From JAAXQD01 sp963790095 (lineage in GTDB: Bacteria > Desulfobacterota > Desulfobacteria > Desulfobacterales > UBA11574), in contig CAWBNO010000021.1 in assembly GCA_963790095.1 (NCBI GenBank), forward strand, positions 1 through 64,000: a DNA stretch of 64,000 bases. Reading direction: 5' to 3'. How positions within the stretch are numbered: position 1 is the stretch's first letter; every line of letters starts with the position of its first letter. The position numbers were made by a program, and so were the translations under genes. The notes under the pieces were generated by a model that did no database searches, was not told the origin of the DNA, and worked only from the letters and a program-made list of their open reading frames with translations. Positions 51,962-60,740 of this stretch are shown here, one piece after another.

Positions 51962-53422
51962 TTATAAAATTGGTTTTTTGGTATGAAAATTCGTCGCTTG
52001 CTCGAAATTGTATGCCACCTTGAAGAGTTTTCCCTCCTCAAAATGTCTTGCCATTATCTGGAGCCCGATGGGAAGGCCTTCCGATGAAAATCCGCAGGGA
52101 ACGGAAATCCCGGGGATTCCGGCGAGATTTGCCGAAAGCGTAAAGATGTCTGACAGATACATGGTCAGCGGATCATCGGTCATCGCCCCTATTTTAAAGG
52201 CCGGTGTGGGGGCCACCGGTGCCAAGATCACATCACAGATTTCAAAAGCATTGTTAAAATCTCTGACAATCAAAGTTCTCACTTGGGATGCCTTGCCGTA
52301 GTAGGCATCGTAATATCCCGCCGAAAGGGAATAGGTCCCAAGGATAATCCTCCGCTGCACCTCGGGACCGAATCCTTTGGACCGGGTGCCTTTGTACATT
52401 TCCATAAGACCGTTATTATCTTTGTCCCTGTATCCATACTTGACACCGTCATACCGGGCCAGGTTCGAGCTGGCTTCAGAAGGTGCGATGACATAATAGG
52501 CTGCCACCCCGTATTCTGTGTGAGGCAGAGAGATTTCAACCGCTTCGGCGCCCAGGGCTTCGATTTTTTCAACCGAACGTTCAACCGCACAGGAGACGTC
52601 CGGGTCAATCCCTTTGGTCGTGCTGTATTCCTTGGGGATGCCAACGATCATGCCTTTTAAGCCATTCTCAAGAAAGGACGTATAGTCCGGTACATCCTCG
52701 GGCACGGATGTGGAATCTGCAGGATCATAGCCTGAAATAGAATTCATCACAAGGGCACAATCGGTGACATCCTTTGTCAAGGGGCCGATCTGATCCAAAG
52801 AGGAGGCAAATGCAACGAGACCGAAGCGGGAAACCCTCCCGTAAGTGGGCTTCAAGCCGACCACACCACAGTGAGATGCGGGCTGACGAATGGAACCGCC
52901 GGTATCCGACCCCAAGGACCCAATACACATATTCGACGCCACCGCCGCCGCCGATCCGCCGCTTGAACCGCCGGGGATTCGGGTCAGATCCCAGGGATTA
53001 TGGGTCAGTTTGAAACCCGAGTGTTCGGTGGACGATCCCATGGCAAATTCATCCATGTTCAGTTTTCCAACGATCACAGCGCCGTCTTTTTTCAATTTCT
53101 TGACCACCGAGGCATCGTATGGGGGAATGAAATTTTCGAGGATCTTCGAACCACAGGTTGTCCGGAGGCCTTTGGTGCAAATGAGGTCCTTTAGGGCCAT
53201 GGGAATCCCGGTAAGGGGCGTAAGCCGGCCTTCTGAAATGGCCCTGTCGGCGGTTTCAGCCTGTGCCATGGCCGATTCAGGATCCACGGTGATATATGCG
53301 CCCACCTTTTCGTCGACTGCACTTATTCGATCAAGAATTGCCCGAGTCAGTTCCTTTGAAGATATCTCTTTTTTTCTTAAAAGCCGGTGGGCGTCTTGTA
53401 TGCTCAGTTCATAAAGCTTCAT
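51962..53422 (-). CDS. gatA: Asp/Glu-tRNA amidotransferase subunit A
   Basis: A 486-residue amidase-signature enzyme that frees ammonia from glutamine for GatB. The Lys-Ser-Ser triad is visible: KDLICTKG (Lys), GSDTGGSIRQPAS (cis-Ser) and the nucleophile Ser of the same segment, with the Gly/Ser-rich GGSSGGSAAAVAS upstream. The start at 53422 follows aaggag 9 bases upstream. gatC is 324 bases upstream, and the gap is filled by an R5 palindrome. Confidence 0.95.
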   Translation of the reverse strand: MKLYELSIQDAHRLLRKKEISSKELTRAILDRISAVDEKVGAYITVDPESAMAQAETADRAISEGRLTPLTGIPMALKDLICTKGLRTTCGSKILENFIPPYDASVVKKLKKDGAVIVGKLNMDEFAMGSSTEHSGFKLTHNPWDLTRIPGGSSGGSAAAVASNMCIGSLGSDTGGSIRQPASHCGVVGLKPTYGRVSRFGLVAFASSLDQIGPLTKDVTDCALVMNSISGYDPADSTSVPEDVPDYTSFLENGLKGMIVGIPKEYSTTKGIDPDVSCAVERSVEKIEALGAEAVEISLPHTEYGVAAYYVIAPSEASSNLARYDGVKYGYRDKDNNGLMEMYKGTRSKGFGPEVQRRIILGTYSLSAGYYDAYYGKASQVRTLIVRDFNNAFEICDVILAPVAPTPAFKIGAMTDDPLTMYLSDIFTLSANLAGIPGISVPCGFSSEGLPIGLQIMARHFEEGKLFKVAYNFEQATNFHTKKPIL

Positions 53423-53513
53423 ATCCGATTGCTCCTTCTTTGAATCTCCAGATATGTATATTTTTATCACGAATGCACGAAAATTCGAAGATTGGAAGTT
53501 GATTGACTTATTG

Positions 53514-53723
53514 AAATTCCAAATATCAAATCACAAATATCAAATAATTTCCAATGACCAAAATTCGAAAATCCAAACAATGTCTCGCCTTGGAAGGTTT
53601 TGGTCATTGAATATTGGAATTTGTGATTTATTTGTTATTTGGTGCTTGGAATTTGTGATTTTAGACACAAAACTCCAAGGCAGAGCGATCTAATCTCTGA
53701 CCTCGCCCAGAGGACCAGATTTT
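53514..53723. repeat. Palindromic repeat R5 with R1-like tail, between gatC and gatA
   Basis: Left-arm words such as tccaatgaccaaaattcg are mirrored on the right by ggttttggtcattgaatatt, and aaatatcaaatcacaaatat by an AT-rich counterpart to 53657. From about 53694 the text ctgacctcgcccagaggacc matches the 3' hairpin of R1 repeats, suggesting nested or fused repeats. No gene. Confidence 0.65.
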
Positions 53724-53746
53724 CAATGTAATAATAAACAAATCGT

Positions 53747-54034
53747 TTATCCCACCACCTTTGGAACAATAAAATTTCCATCCTCCTTATCCGGTGCGTT
53801 GGCAAGGGCCGAGTCCCTGTTAAAACTTTGCTGTTCATCATCCTCCCGGAAGGCATTGGTCATTGAAATGGCATGGGAGGTGGGCGTCACCCCTTTTGTG
53901 TCAACACTTTTCAACGTGTCGACATATTCTAAAATCGTCCCAAGCTGTTCGGCAAATTTGTCGATCAATTCTGGGTCCACGTCAAGGCGGGAAAGATCTG
54001 CCACATGGACCACCTCTTCTCTGCTTATTTTCAT
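53747..54034 (-). CDS. gatC: Asp/Glu-tRNA amidotransferase subunit C
   Basis: A 95-residue GatC. It starts MKISREEVVHVADLSRLDVDP and contains LGTILEYVDTLKSVDTKGV, AFREDDE and a C-terminal NFIVPKVVG. It clamps GatA and GatB together. It precedes gatA on the same strand; gatB is elsewhere. Confidence 0.95.
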   Translation of the reverse strand: MKISREEVVHVADLSRLDVDPELIDKFAEQLGTILEYVDTLKSVDTKGVTPTSHAISMTNAFREDDEQQSFNRDSALANAPDKEDGNFIVPKVVG

Positions 54035-54068
54035 AATGTCTCCCTAACCCGGATCCCCCGGAAGAAAT

Positions 54069-54143
54069 TGCCACAAAGTCACAAAGACACAATGGTAAAC
54101 TGCTTGTTAAAATTCACCTTCGTGTCTTGGCGTCTTGGTGGCG
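54069..54143. repeat. Palindromic repeat R3 upstream of gatC
   Basis: gccacaaagtcacaaagaca (54070 on) is mirrored by tgtcttggcgtcttggtggc (about 54123-54142). Same shape as the copies at 28332 and 57105. Confidence 0.65.
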
Positions 54144-54186
54144 AATATGTTTTGCCGTAAAATACACAAAATTTGCTATTAAGCAC

Positions 54187-54954
54187 CTACCGCTGAACGA
54201 TAATCCCTTCTATTTTTTCGTTTTTTAACCGTTTGACGGTGCCGCGGGCTTCAGCCCTGTCTTTAAAATACCCAACCCTTACTCTGTACCAGATGCCCTT
54301 ATCCGGGACCTTCCCGAGACTTCGATATGCAGGGTATCCCTTTTTCTTTAACTTGGCCACCATGTTGTCGGCAGCCACCGAATCCTTGAGTGAAGCAATC
54401 TGAATGGTAAAATTTTTATGGCCCTCAGCCGTTTTATTTAAGTTGGCCGTCTTCTTTTTTTGGGGGGTCCCAAGCTTTTTGGGCGGATCTGTTTTTTCTG
54501 TCTCCGACGCGGCCTTTGGGGGCGGGGTTATGTTTCTTTTTTCGGACTCGATCTCTTTGGGCACACTTGTTTTTTTTGTTCCGGATCCGGTTTCTTGTTC
54601 CGCCAATGGCTTGCTTTCTAGTGTGGGGATGTCAACTTTAAGGTCGTCATCACTGCCGGTTTTCTTCAGTGTCTCGTAAAAGCCCATCTTGGTTTTATCA
54701 ATGTCATCACTCGAAGCTATTTTGTACTGATCCAGTTCTTTTTTGACAACAGCTTCCTTTAGCGCCGCCAATTCGTTCTGAAGTTTTTCCACATCAAACT
54801 TTACCGGCACCGTCTCTCGTCCCACAAGAATACCGAGGACGAACATCCACCCACAGGCAAACAACGTCAAGCCAATCCATACGGCCAATCCTTTGCGCAG
54901 CGGCGAAGGCGGAGACTCGTTTTTTTCCGGCGAGGCCTTTTCTTTTTTTCCCAT
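54187..54954 (-). CDS. SPOR-domain membrane protein
   Basis: A 255-residue protein. The N-terminus is a charged cytoplasmic tail followed by one membrane segment (GLTLFACGWMFVLGILVG). A long Lys/Pro/Thr linker leads to a C-terminal SPOR domain (FTIQIASLKDSVAADNMVAKLKKKGYPAY...WYRVRVGYF). SPOR domains bind denuded glycan strands at the septum. It resembles DedD/FtsN-like cell division proteins. The upstream gene lies outside the region's minus-strand set; downstream is gatC. Confidence 0.88.
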   Translation of the reverse strand: MGKKEKASPEKNESPPSPLRKGLAVWIGLTLFACGWMFVLGILVGRETVPVKFDVEKLQNELAALKEAVVKKELDQYKIASSDDIDKTKMGFYETLKKTGSDDDLKVDIPTLESKPLAEQETGSGTKKTSVPKEIESEKRNITPPPKAASETEKTDPPKKLGTPQKKKTANLNKTAEGHKNFTIQIASLKDSVAADNMVAKLKKKGYPAYRSLGKVPDKGIWYRVRVGYFKDRAEARGTVKRLKNEKIEGIIVQR

Positions 54955-55235
54955 TATCTTTTAAAGGTTAATATACCCGAAGTGACAATTTTTTTAAAAA
55001 ATTTTGAAGTATTGTCCCATTTTTTTGTTTTCATGATGGTTCATTTACCCATGGGTTTCAATTCATAAAGACTTTTCATTTCCAAGTCAAGACACTTTGA
55101 AGGCAAATTTATCTCCCCGTACTTGAACCTTTTTCCCTTTTATGAGATAATCATGTTGTCAATCATTGAAAACATGAAATTGCACAAAGAGATCGGGACC
55201 TATTCAGACGTAATCGGTGGTCGAACTTAGGGGCT

Positions 55236-55353
55236 TCGCCCCAATTGGAATAATGAAATGATTGGTTTGAAGGAGTTTTTTACAACCTTAATAGTTTATT
55301 TCCGCTCTTTCACCCAATATTCCAGCATTCCAGTATTCCATTCTTCCATTCCG
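55236..55353. repeat. Palindromic repeat R4 in the 488-base gap before the CBS-ACT gene
   Basis: gccccaattggaataatgaa (55230 on) is mirrored by text around 55310-55352 made of repeated ttcca words. No gene is visible in the gap 54955-55442. An aggagg ribosome site at 55430-55435 belongs to the following gene. Confidence 0.55.
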
Positions 55354-55442
55354 ATCGCATAAACAGATTGCTATTAAAATATTTTTAATTTCGATAAGTT
55401 ATAGAATTTCCGAGACGTTAAGTTAATACAGGAGGAACAAAG

Positions 55443-56126
55443 ATGCTGGTTAAAAATTGGATGAGCAAAGATGTCGTAACCGTGGATGCGAATGACTCCA
55501 TGCAAAATGCCATTTATATTCTACAAGAACAGAACATCAAAAAGCTGCCGGTTATGGAAAAAGGGCAAATTGTCGGCATCATCACCGACAGAGATCTGAA
55601 AAAAGCCTCCCCTTCTGACGCCACCACCCTGGATATGCATGAACTTTTATTTTTGATATCCAAGATAAAAGTAAAGGACTTGATGAAAAAACCTGTTTAT
55701 ACGGTTCCGCCGGACTATACGGTGGAAGAAGCGGCAGCCATTCTTCTGGAAAAAAGAATTTCAGGTCTTCCGGTGGTCGATGAAAACAATCGCCTGATCG
55801 GGATAATTACCCGCAGCGATCTTTTCAGGGTGATCATCTCCCTGAGCGGACTCGGGAAAAAGGGGATCCAGTTTGCCATTCGAATCAAAGACCAGCCGGG
55901 CACCATCAAAGAGGTCCGGGAACTCATCCACGAATATGGGGCACGCACCGCCAGCATCCTGAGTTCATCGGACAATGCACCGGTCGATCATTTAAATTTC
56001 TACTTCAGAATTTACCAGATCGACAGACAAAAACTCCCGTCTCTTCTAGAGGATGTTAAAAAGAAAGGGACCCTGCTCTATATGGTGGACCACCGGGAAA
56101 ACAAGCGAATCATTTACGATACGTAG
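55443..56126 (+). CDS. CBS-CBS-ACT domain protein (AcuB-like)
   Basis: A 227-residue soluble protein. There are two CBS domains (1-65: MLVKNWMSKDVVTVDANDSM, GIITDRDL; 75-130: LMKKPVYTVPPDYTVEEA, GIITRSDL) and an ACT-like domain from 140 (GIQFAIRIKDQPGTIKEVRELI). CBS pairs bind adenine nucleotides and ACT domains bind amino acids, so it should be an allosteric sensor. AcuB has this architecture in acetoin or acetyl-CoA metabolism. It has a strong ribosome site, and a hairpin terminator follows. Confidence 0.88.
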   Translation: MLVKNWMSKDVVTVDANDSMQNAIYILQEQNIKKLPVMEKGQIVGIITDRDLKKASPSDATTLDMHELLFLISKIKVKDLMKKPVYTVPPDYTVEEAAAILLEKRISGLPVVDENNRLIGIITRSDLFRVIISLSGLGKKGIQFAIRIKDQPGTIKEVRELIHEYGARTASILSSSDNAPVDHLNFYFRIYQIDRQKLPSLLEDVKKKGTLLYMVDHRENKRIIYDT

Positions 56127-56222
56127 TTTTGTATTGACACCGCCCATCTAATGATTTAAATATTTTTCATAAAATCGCGGTCAGAAGGCTGCAGTAAAAT
56201 CATAGTTTGTCAAAAAACAATC

Positions 56223-56277
56223 AAAACCACGAAGGTATGGATATCAAGAAGATTCCTTAGCTTTGTGGTTTTTTTTT
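56223..56277 (+). terminator. Hairpin terminator between the CBS-ACT gene and nikK (R3-like)
   Basis: aaaaccac (56223-56230) is mirrored by gtggtttt (56265-56272), with an inner gaagg/cctt pair, followed by a T run to 56277. It lies just before the nikK ribosome site, so it may also act on readthrough into the nickel operon. Confidence 0.6.
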
Positions 56278-56294
56278 GCGGTAAAGGAGGCCCC

Positions 56295-57065
56295 ATGAAA
56301 AAAAGCGCCATTTTCATACTTCTCGTTTCAATGACGGTTTTTTCAACAGGAAAGGCTTTGGCCCATTTCGGAATGGTGATTCCTTCGGATTCCATGGTCA
56401 TGCAAGACGAAAGCAGAACTGTGGTCCTTAAAGCATCCTTTTCTCATCCCTTCGAAGGCGTGGGGATGGAACTGATAAAACCTGAGGGGTTCGGTGTCCT
56501 GGCCCATGGCAAAAAACAGAATCTTCTCGGCGACCTGAAAAAAATTACGATCATGGATCATACGGCCTGGGGACTGGATTATACCGTGAAAAGACCGGGA
56601 ATATATGTGTTTTATATGACGCCCAAACCCTACTGGGAACCTGCGGAGGATTGCTTTATCATCCATTATACAAAGACGGTGGTAACGGCATTCGGTGACG
56701 ATGAAGGATGGGACTCGGAAGTGGGACTCAAAACCGAGATTGTACCCCTTTCAAAACCTTTTGGGCTTTATACCGGGAATCTTTTCCAGGGGATCGTTAA
56801 ACTCGACGGAAAACCTGTCCCCTATTCCATGGTGGAAGTGGAATATTATAATAAAAACGGAACGGTCAAAGCCCCAAACGATTACATGGTCGCCCAAACC
56901 ATCAAATCGGACAAAAACGGTGTTTTTTCCTATGCCGCGCCGAAAGCCGGATGGTGGGGTTTTGCCGCCCTCAATCAAGCCAATTTCAAGTTAAAGCAAG
57001 CCGGTGAAGAAAAAGACGTGGAACTCGGTGCTGTTATTTGGGTCCAGTTTCATGATATGAAATGA
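56295..57065 (+). CDS. nikK: DUF4198 periplasmic protein NikK of the nickel ECF system
   Basis: A 256-residue protein with signal peptide (AIFILLVSMTVFSTGKALA). The mature chain starts with His (AHFGMVIPSD), as NikK proteins do; DUF4198 folds continue to GVFSYAAPKAGWWGFAALNQ. aaaggagg precedes the ATG by 4 bases. NikK together with NikL replaces NikN in some Ni ECF transporters. An R3 palindrome separates it from nikM. Confidence 0.85.
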   Translation: MKKSAIFILLVSMTVFSTGKALAHFGMVIPSDSMVMQDESRTVVLKASFSHPFEGVGMELIKPEGFGVLAHGKKQNLLGDLKKITIMDHTAWGLDYTVKRPGIYVFYMTPKPYWEPAEDCFIIHYTKTVVTAFGDDEGWDSEVGLKTEIVPLSKPFGLYTGNLFQGIVKLDGKPVPYSMVEVEYYNKNGTVKAPNDYMVAQTIKSDKNGVFSYAAPKAGWWGFAALNQANFKLKQAGEEKDVELGAVIWVQFHDMK

Positions 57066-57104
57066 ACGTAAGAACAGTGAATAGTGACGAGTAACGAGTA
57101 AAAT

Positions 57105-57178
57105 TTGCCACAAAGACACTAAGACACAAAGGATATATTTATTATTTTTTCTTCGTGCCTTGGTGCCTTAGTGGCAAA
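57105..57178. repeat. Palindromic repeat R3 between nikK and nikM
   Basis: ttgccacaaagacactaaga is mirrored by ccttggtgccttagtggcaa; atatttattattt in the loop. It is the most perfect R3 copy in the window. Confidence 0.75.
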
Positions 57179-57242
57179 ATAAAAAGGTTTGGTCAAAAAA
57201 GCATAAAACTCAATTTTAAACACTTAATTATTTCATAAAGCT

Positions 57243-57857
57243 ATGCATATATCCGAAGGCATATTATCACCCACTGTTCTCACGGCCGGAGCGGCCCTTA
57301 CTGCGGCAGGGGTTGCTGTGGGCATGAAAAACTTGGACCATAAAGAGATTCCCACCATGGGCATTTTGTCGGCGGCCTTTTTTGTCGCCACGTTGATCCA
57401 CGTTCCCGCAGGCCCTGTCTCCGTGCATCTCATTCTCAACGGCCTGGTGGGTTTGATTTTAGGGTGGAAAGCCTTCCCCGCCATACTCGTCGGTCTTGCA
57501 CTCCAGGCACTCCTTTTCCAGTTCGGCGGGTTAACAACCCTCGGCGTGAACACACTGACCATGGCATTTCCAGCTGTTGTCTGCCACTATGTGTTCGGAA
57601 ATGGCCTGAAACCCGGCACCGGTCGCTCTGTGATCATCTCTTCGGCCTTTGGAGCCGGCTTCTGCTCGGTGTTGATGTCCGGAATTATGGTGGGATTTTC
57701 CTTGTATCTCACCGGCGAAGCTTTTTTACCCGCCGCAAAACTGATTGTTGCAGCACATCTCCCGGTAATGTTTATCGAGGGCATTTTGACGGCTGCCTGC
57801 GTCCTGTTTCTAAAAAAGGTAAGACCTGAAATTCTGGAGGGAGACCATGTTTCGTAA
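57243..57857 (+). CDS. nikM: Nickel ECF transporter S component NikM (CbiM family)
   Basis: A 204-residue membrane protein with the invariant MHISEGILSP start; the amino end and His2 coordinate the metal. About six or seven hydrophobic helices, with HVPAGPVSVHLILNGLVG and LGVNTLTMAFPAV containing further conserved His and Asn. The family includes CbiM (cobalt) and NikM (nickel). NikK/NikL neighbours and hypAB favour nickel. The next gene starts 11 bases before its end. Confidence 0.92.
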   Translation: MHISEGILSPTVLTAGAALTAAGVAVGMKNLDHKEIPTMGILSAAFFVATLIHVPAGPVSVHLILNGLVGLILGWKAFPAILVGLALQALLFQFGGLTTLGVNTLTMAFPAVVCHYVFGNGLKPGTGRSVIISSAFGAGFCSVLMSGIMVGFSLYLTGEAFLPAAKLIVAAHLPVMFIEGILTAACVLFLKKVRPEILEGDHVS

Positions 57858-58515
57858 AAATTCACACAATGCCATCGTTTTTGGATTAAATTATAAAATT
57901 TTTTGTTTTATTTTCATTATGGTGTGGCTTTTGTTTTTACCCGCTTCGGTATCTGCCCACAAGGTCACTATTTTTGCCTGGGTAGACGGAGATACGGTTC
58001 ATACCCAGAGCAAATTCAGCGGGGGCAAGCGAGTAAAAAATGCACCGGTACTTGTCTATGATCCCAAAGATGTTTTGCTCCTTGACGGAAAAACCGATGA
58101 AAACGGGATGTTCTCCTTTAAAATACCCCAAAAAACATCTCTAAAAATTGTACTGAAAGCCTCCATGGCCCATATGGCTGTTTGGAAGCTACCGGTGGAG
58201 GAGCTTGGCGGGACTGAACCGGAGAAGGCCGCCAAGACCGACCCTCTCCAGGATTCCCTTAAAACTTCTCCGGATTCGGTGGATATAGCGCCCCACGAAA
58301 AGGTTCCAGGATCTTCAACCGTTGCTTTGGGGAAAAAGGAAATCGAAGCAATCATCGATGCATCCCTGGATAAAAAACTGGCGCCCATAACTGACATTCT
58401 GGCAGATTCTACACAACGCGGTCCCGGAATCACAGAAATTATGGGTGGAATCGGATATATTTTCGGACTGGTGGGCGTCGCCCTTTATTTTGCAAATCGT
58501 AAAAGAAAGAACTGA
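57847..58515 (+). CDS. nikL: NikL-type accessory membrane protein of the nickel ECF system
   Basis: A 222-residue protein. The signal peptide ends SVSA and the mature start is HKVTIFAWVDGDTVHTQSKF (His first). A beta domain, a Ser/Pro-rich linker, and a C-terminal membrane anchor (GGIGYIFGLVGVALYFANRKRK). This is the NikL layout: periplasmic His plus an anchored tail. It works with NikK. Start overlaps nikM by 11 bases and stop touches the next start by 1 base. Confidence 0.85.
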   Translation: MFRKNSHNAIVFGLNYKIFCFIFIMVWLLFLPASVSAHKVTIFAWVDGDTVHTQSKFSGGKRVKNAPVLVYDPKDVLLLDGKTDENGMFSFKIPQKTSLKIVLKASMAHMAVWKLPVEELGGTEPEKAAKTDPLQDSLKTSPDSVDIAPHEKVPGSSTVALGKKEIEAIIDASLDKKLAPITDILADSTQRGPGITEIMGGIGYIFGLVGVALYFANRKRKN

Positions 58516-59270
58516 TGATCGAAGAACTTGCAAACGGAGATTCTTTTATCCGGCGGCTCGATCCTCGCGGCAAGATCGTTGTCGTGTTTCTTTTTTCCAT
58601 ACTCTTTGCTGCAGCCAACCGGCTTCAGGTTCTTTTGTATGCGTTGGTTCTCGGTTTGCTGATGGTGCTGGCTGCCAAAGTTCCGGTAAAGGAACTCCTC
58701 AGAAGGCTGATTCCGGTGAACATGCTGATTCTTTTCCTCTGGCTTTTTCTCCCTTTTACGTTTGGAGGAGAGACGCTTTTGTATGTCGGGCCCCTGGCCG
58801 TTACCCGGGAAGGGCTCTTCTATGCGACCCGGATCACCCTTAAATCGAATGCCATGATGCTCATGCTCATCGCGCTGGTGGCATCCACGCCCATCTTTAC
58901 CATGGGCCATGCCATGCATAGGCTGGGAATTCCCCGAAAAATCGTACATCTGTTTTTCTTTACCTACCGCTATATTCATGTCATATACAGAGAGTATTTT
59001 CGGTTGAAAAATTCAATGAAGATCCGAGGCTTTACACCCAAAACCGATCTGCATACCTACAAATCTTTTGCCTATATGGTGGGGATGCTTCTGGTCAGGA
59101 GTTTCGACCGGGGCCAGCGGGTCCACAACGCCATGCTGTGCCGCGGTTTCAAGGGGAATCTTTACTGTTTAAGCAAGTTATCCTTTAAAAAGGGTGATAT
59201 CGTTTCCATAGTTATTATGCTGACGCTGATCATTCTCTTGGGAGTTCTGGAATGGAAAAAAACGATTTGA
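58515..59270 (+). CDS. nikQ: ECF transporter T component (CbiQ/NikQ)
   Basis: A 251-residue membrane protein with the ECF-T pattern: N-terminal LDPRGKIVVVFLFSILFA, several hydrophobic helices and the coupling-helix A-R-G region (FKNSMKIRGF-like KNSMKIRGF; NAMLCRGF). It links NikM to the ATPase. Overlaps the next gene by 19 bases. Confidence 0.92.
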   Translation: MIEELANGDSFIRRLDPRGKIVVVFLFSILFAAANRLQVLLYALVLGLLMVLAAKVPVKELLRRLIPVNMLILFLWLFLPFTFGGETLLYVGPLAVTREGLFYATRITLKSNAMMLMLIALVASTPIFTMGHAMHRLGIPRKIVHLFFFTYRYIHVIYREYFRLKNSMKIRGFTPKTDLHTYKSFAYMVGMLLVRSFDRGQRVHNAMLCRGFKGNLYCLSKLSFKKGDIVSIVIMLTLIILLGVLEWKKTI

Positions 59271-59980
59271 TTATTCATCTTCGAGACATTTGTTTTAACT
59301 ATCCGGGGAGCCCGAAGGTTCTCGACAGGCTCGATTTGAAGTTTTACAGAGGAAACCGGATCGGGTTGATGGGCCCCAACGGCAGCGGGAAAACCACCTT
59401 ATTCCATATTATCATGGGCCTGCTAAAACCGTCTTTCGGATCCATTGAGATATTCAATCGCCCCGTAAAAACGGAAAAAGATTTTATGGGGGTCCGCCAG
59501 AAGATCGGCCTGCTTTTTCAGGATGCGGATGATCAGCTATTTTCACCGACAGTCCTGGAAGATGTCGCTTTCGGCCCTTTGAATATGGGAAAGTCCCAGG
59601 ATGAAGCCATGGAGATTGCCCGCAACACCTTAAATTTTTTAGGGCTTACCGGTTTTGAAGACAGGATCACCTACAAACTGTCCGGGGGAGAAAAAAAACT
59701 GGTTTCCCTTGCCACAGTCCTTGCCATGGAACCCGAGGTGCTTCTTTTTGATGAACCGACCAGCGGTCTTGACGACCGGACAAAGGCAACCCTCAAAGAC
59801 GTATTGGCCGATCTCGATCTATCCTATATTATCATATCCCATGAAATCGACTTTTTGGACGAAATTGCAGATTCTATCTATTCCATGAACAACGGCAAGA
59901 TCCTTTTCGACAAAGAGGTCCACGTTCACCAGCATGTCCATGCACATCCCCATGGAGCATATAACCACGAACACGATTAG
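59252..59980 (+). CDS. nikO: ECF transporter ATPase (CbiO/NikO) with His-rich tail
   Basis: A 242-residue ATPase. It shows Walker A GPNGSGKTTLF, LLFQDADDQLFSPTVLEDVAFGP (typical ECF ATPase Q-loop), signature LSGGEKKLVSLATVL and Walker B VLLFDEPTSGLD. The last 20 residues carry eight His (HVHQHVHAHPHGAYNHEH), which is not standard for CbiO and should bind nickel. It ends the operon; no strong terminator is seen in the 168-base gap that follows. Confidence 0.93.
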   Translation: MEKNDLIIHLRDICFNYPGSPKVLDRLDLKFYRGNRIGLMGPNGSGKTTLFHIIMGLLKPSFGSIEIFNRPVKTEKDFMGVRQKIGLLFQDADDQLFSPTVLEDVAFGPLNMGKSQDEAMEIARNTLNFLGLTGFEDRITYKLSGGEKKLVSLATVLAMEPEVLLFDEPTSGLDDRTKATLKDVLADLDLSYIIISHEIDFLDEIADSIYSMNNGKILFDKEVHVHQHVHAHPHGAYNHEHD

Positions 59981-60148
59981 AGACCGTTGAAAAACGCCCT
60001 ATTCTAACCAATCCTTCATCAACGAACACACATTCCTACGTGTACCCGAGCAAAACCAACACCCGGTTTTAAGGGGACGGAAGGGTATTCTTCAATCCAT
60101 TCCGCTGCAACGCCATTCTTTACGGAGGGCCCAACGCCGGTTTTCGGG

Positions 60149-60625
60149 TCATGCGGCGACCTTGACTTCTTGAAAGGGCAGGACATTTTGGAGAACACGC
60201 GGGTTGATTTCGACCATAAAACCGCGTTTGCCGCCGTTGATGAACATTCTATCGAGCATGAGAATGGACGATTCCACGTATACCGGCATCGGTTTTCGGG
60301 TTCCGAAGGGACTGATTCCGCCGACTTTGTAACCGGTATATTTTTGTGCCGATGTTGAATCGCAGGGGGCTACACGTTTTACATGGAGTTCCCGGGCCAG
60401 GCGTTGGGTTGAAACCTCACGATCACCGTGCATGAGAACCAGCAACGGCTGGCGGGAATCGATTTCCATTACCAGTGTTTTTATCACTTCATATTCCATT
60501 ACATTGAGTGCTGAGGCAGCTTGGTGGGTCCCACCATGTTCCTCATAGGGATAAAGATGCGGTATGAAATCGATCCTGCCGGCCCGCAATGCACGCACGG
60601 CGGCAGTGACCGGATAGTGTTTCAT
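60149..60625 (-). CDS. ybaK: YbaK/EbsC-type aminoacyl-tRNA deacylase
   Basis: A 158-residue YbaK-like protein (Cys-tRNA(Pro) deacylase). It shows YPYEEHGGTHQAASALNV, VIKTLVMEIDSRQPLLVL, VMHGDREVS-like MHGDREVSTQ, YKVGGISPFG and the GGKRGFMVEINPRVLQ end. The start at 60625 has ggggga 6 bases upstream; the upstream extension to 60673 is unlikely. It is alone on this strand, behind the dsrP terminator. Confidence 0.9.
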   Translation of the reverse strand: MKHYPVTAAVRALRAGRIDFIPHLYPYEEHGGTHQAASALNVMEYEVIKTLVMEIDSRQPLLVLMHGDREVSTQRLARELHVKRVAPCDSTSAQKYTGYKVGGISPFGTRKPMPVYVESSILMLDRMFINGGKRGFMVEINPRVLQNVLPFQEVKVAA

Positions 60626-60673
60626 GGACGATCCCCCATAAGGCAAATCATATGGTTGGGGTAAATTCTGCAT

Positions 60674-60711
60674 AAAAAAAGGGGTTCATCTTCACAAATG
60701 ACCCCCTTTTT
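60674..60711. terminator. Terminator after dsrP
   Basis: An aaaaagggg/cccccttttt-type stem with inner pairs (60676-60689 with 60698-60711, one mismatch) and an 8-base loop. A and T tracts on both sides let it act in either direction. It ends the dsr transcript. Confidence 0.75.
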
Positions 60712-60740
60712 GAAAAACTGTCAGCGACAGTTTATGTCAA

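Noticed and set aside
56127..57242. NikR operator or a nickel/cobalt riboswitch before the nickel operon
   Set aside because: No GTATGA-N16-TCATAC-like pair and no GC-rich four-way junction consensus could be found; only R3-type hairpins are visible.
59981..60148. Possible tRNA or small RNA between nikO and ybaK
   Set aside because: No cloverleaf with a TTCGA-type arm and acceptor pairing can be drawn; the text has only short inverted pairs.
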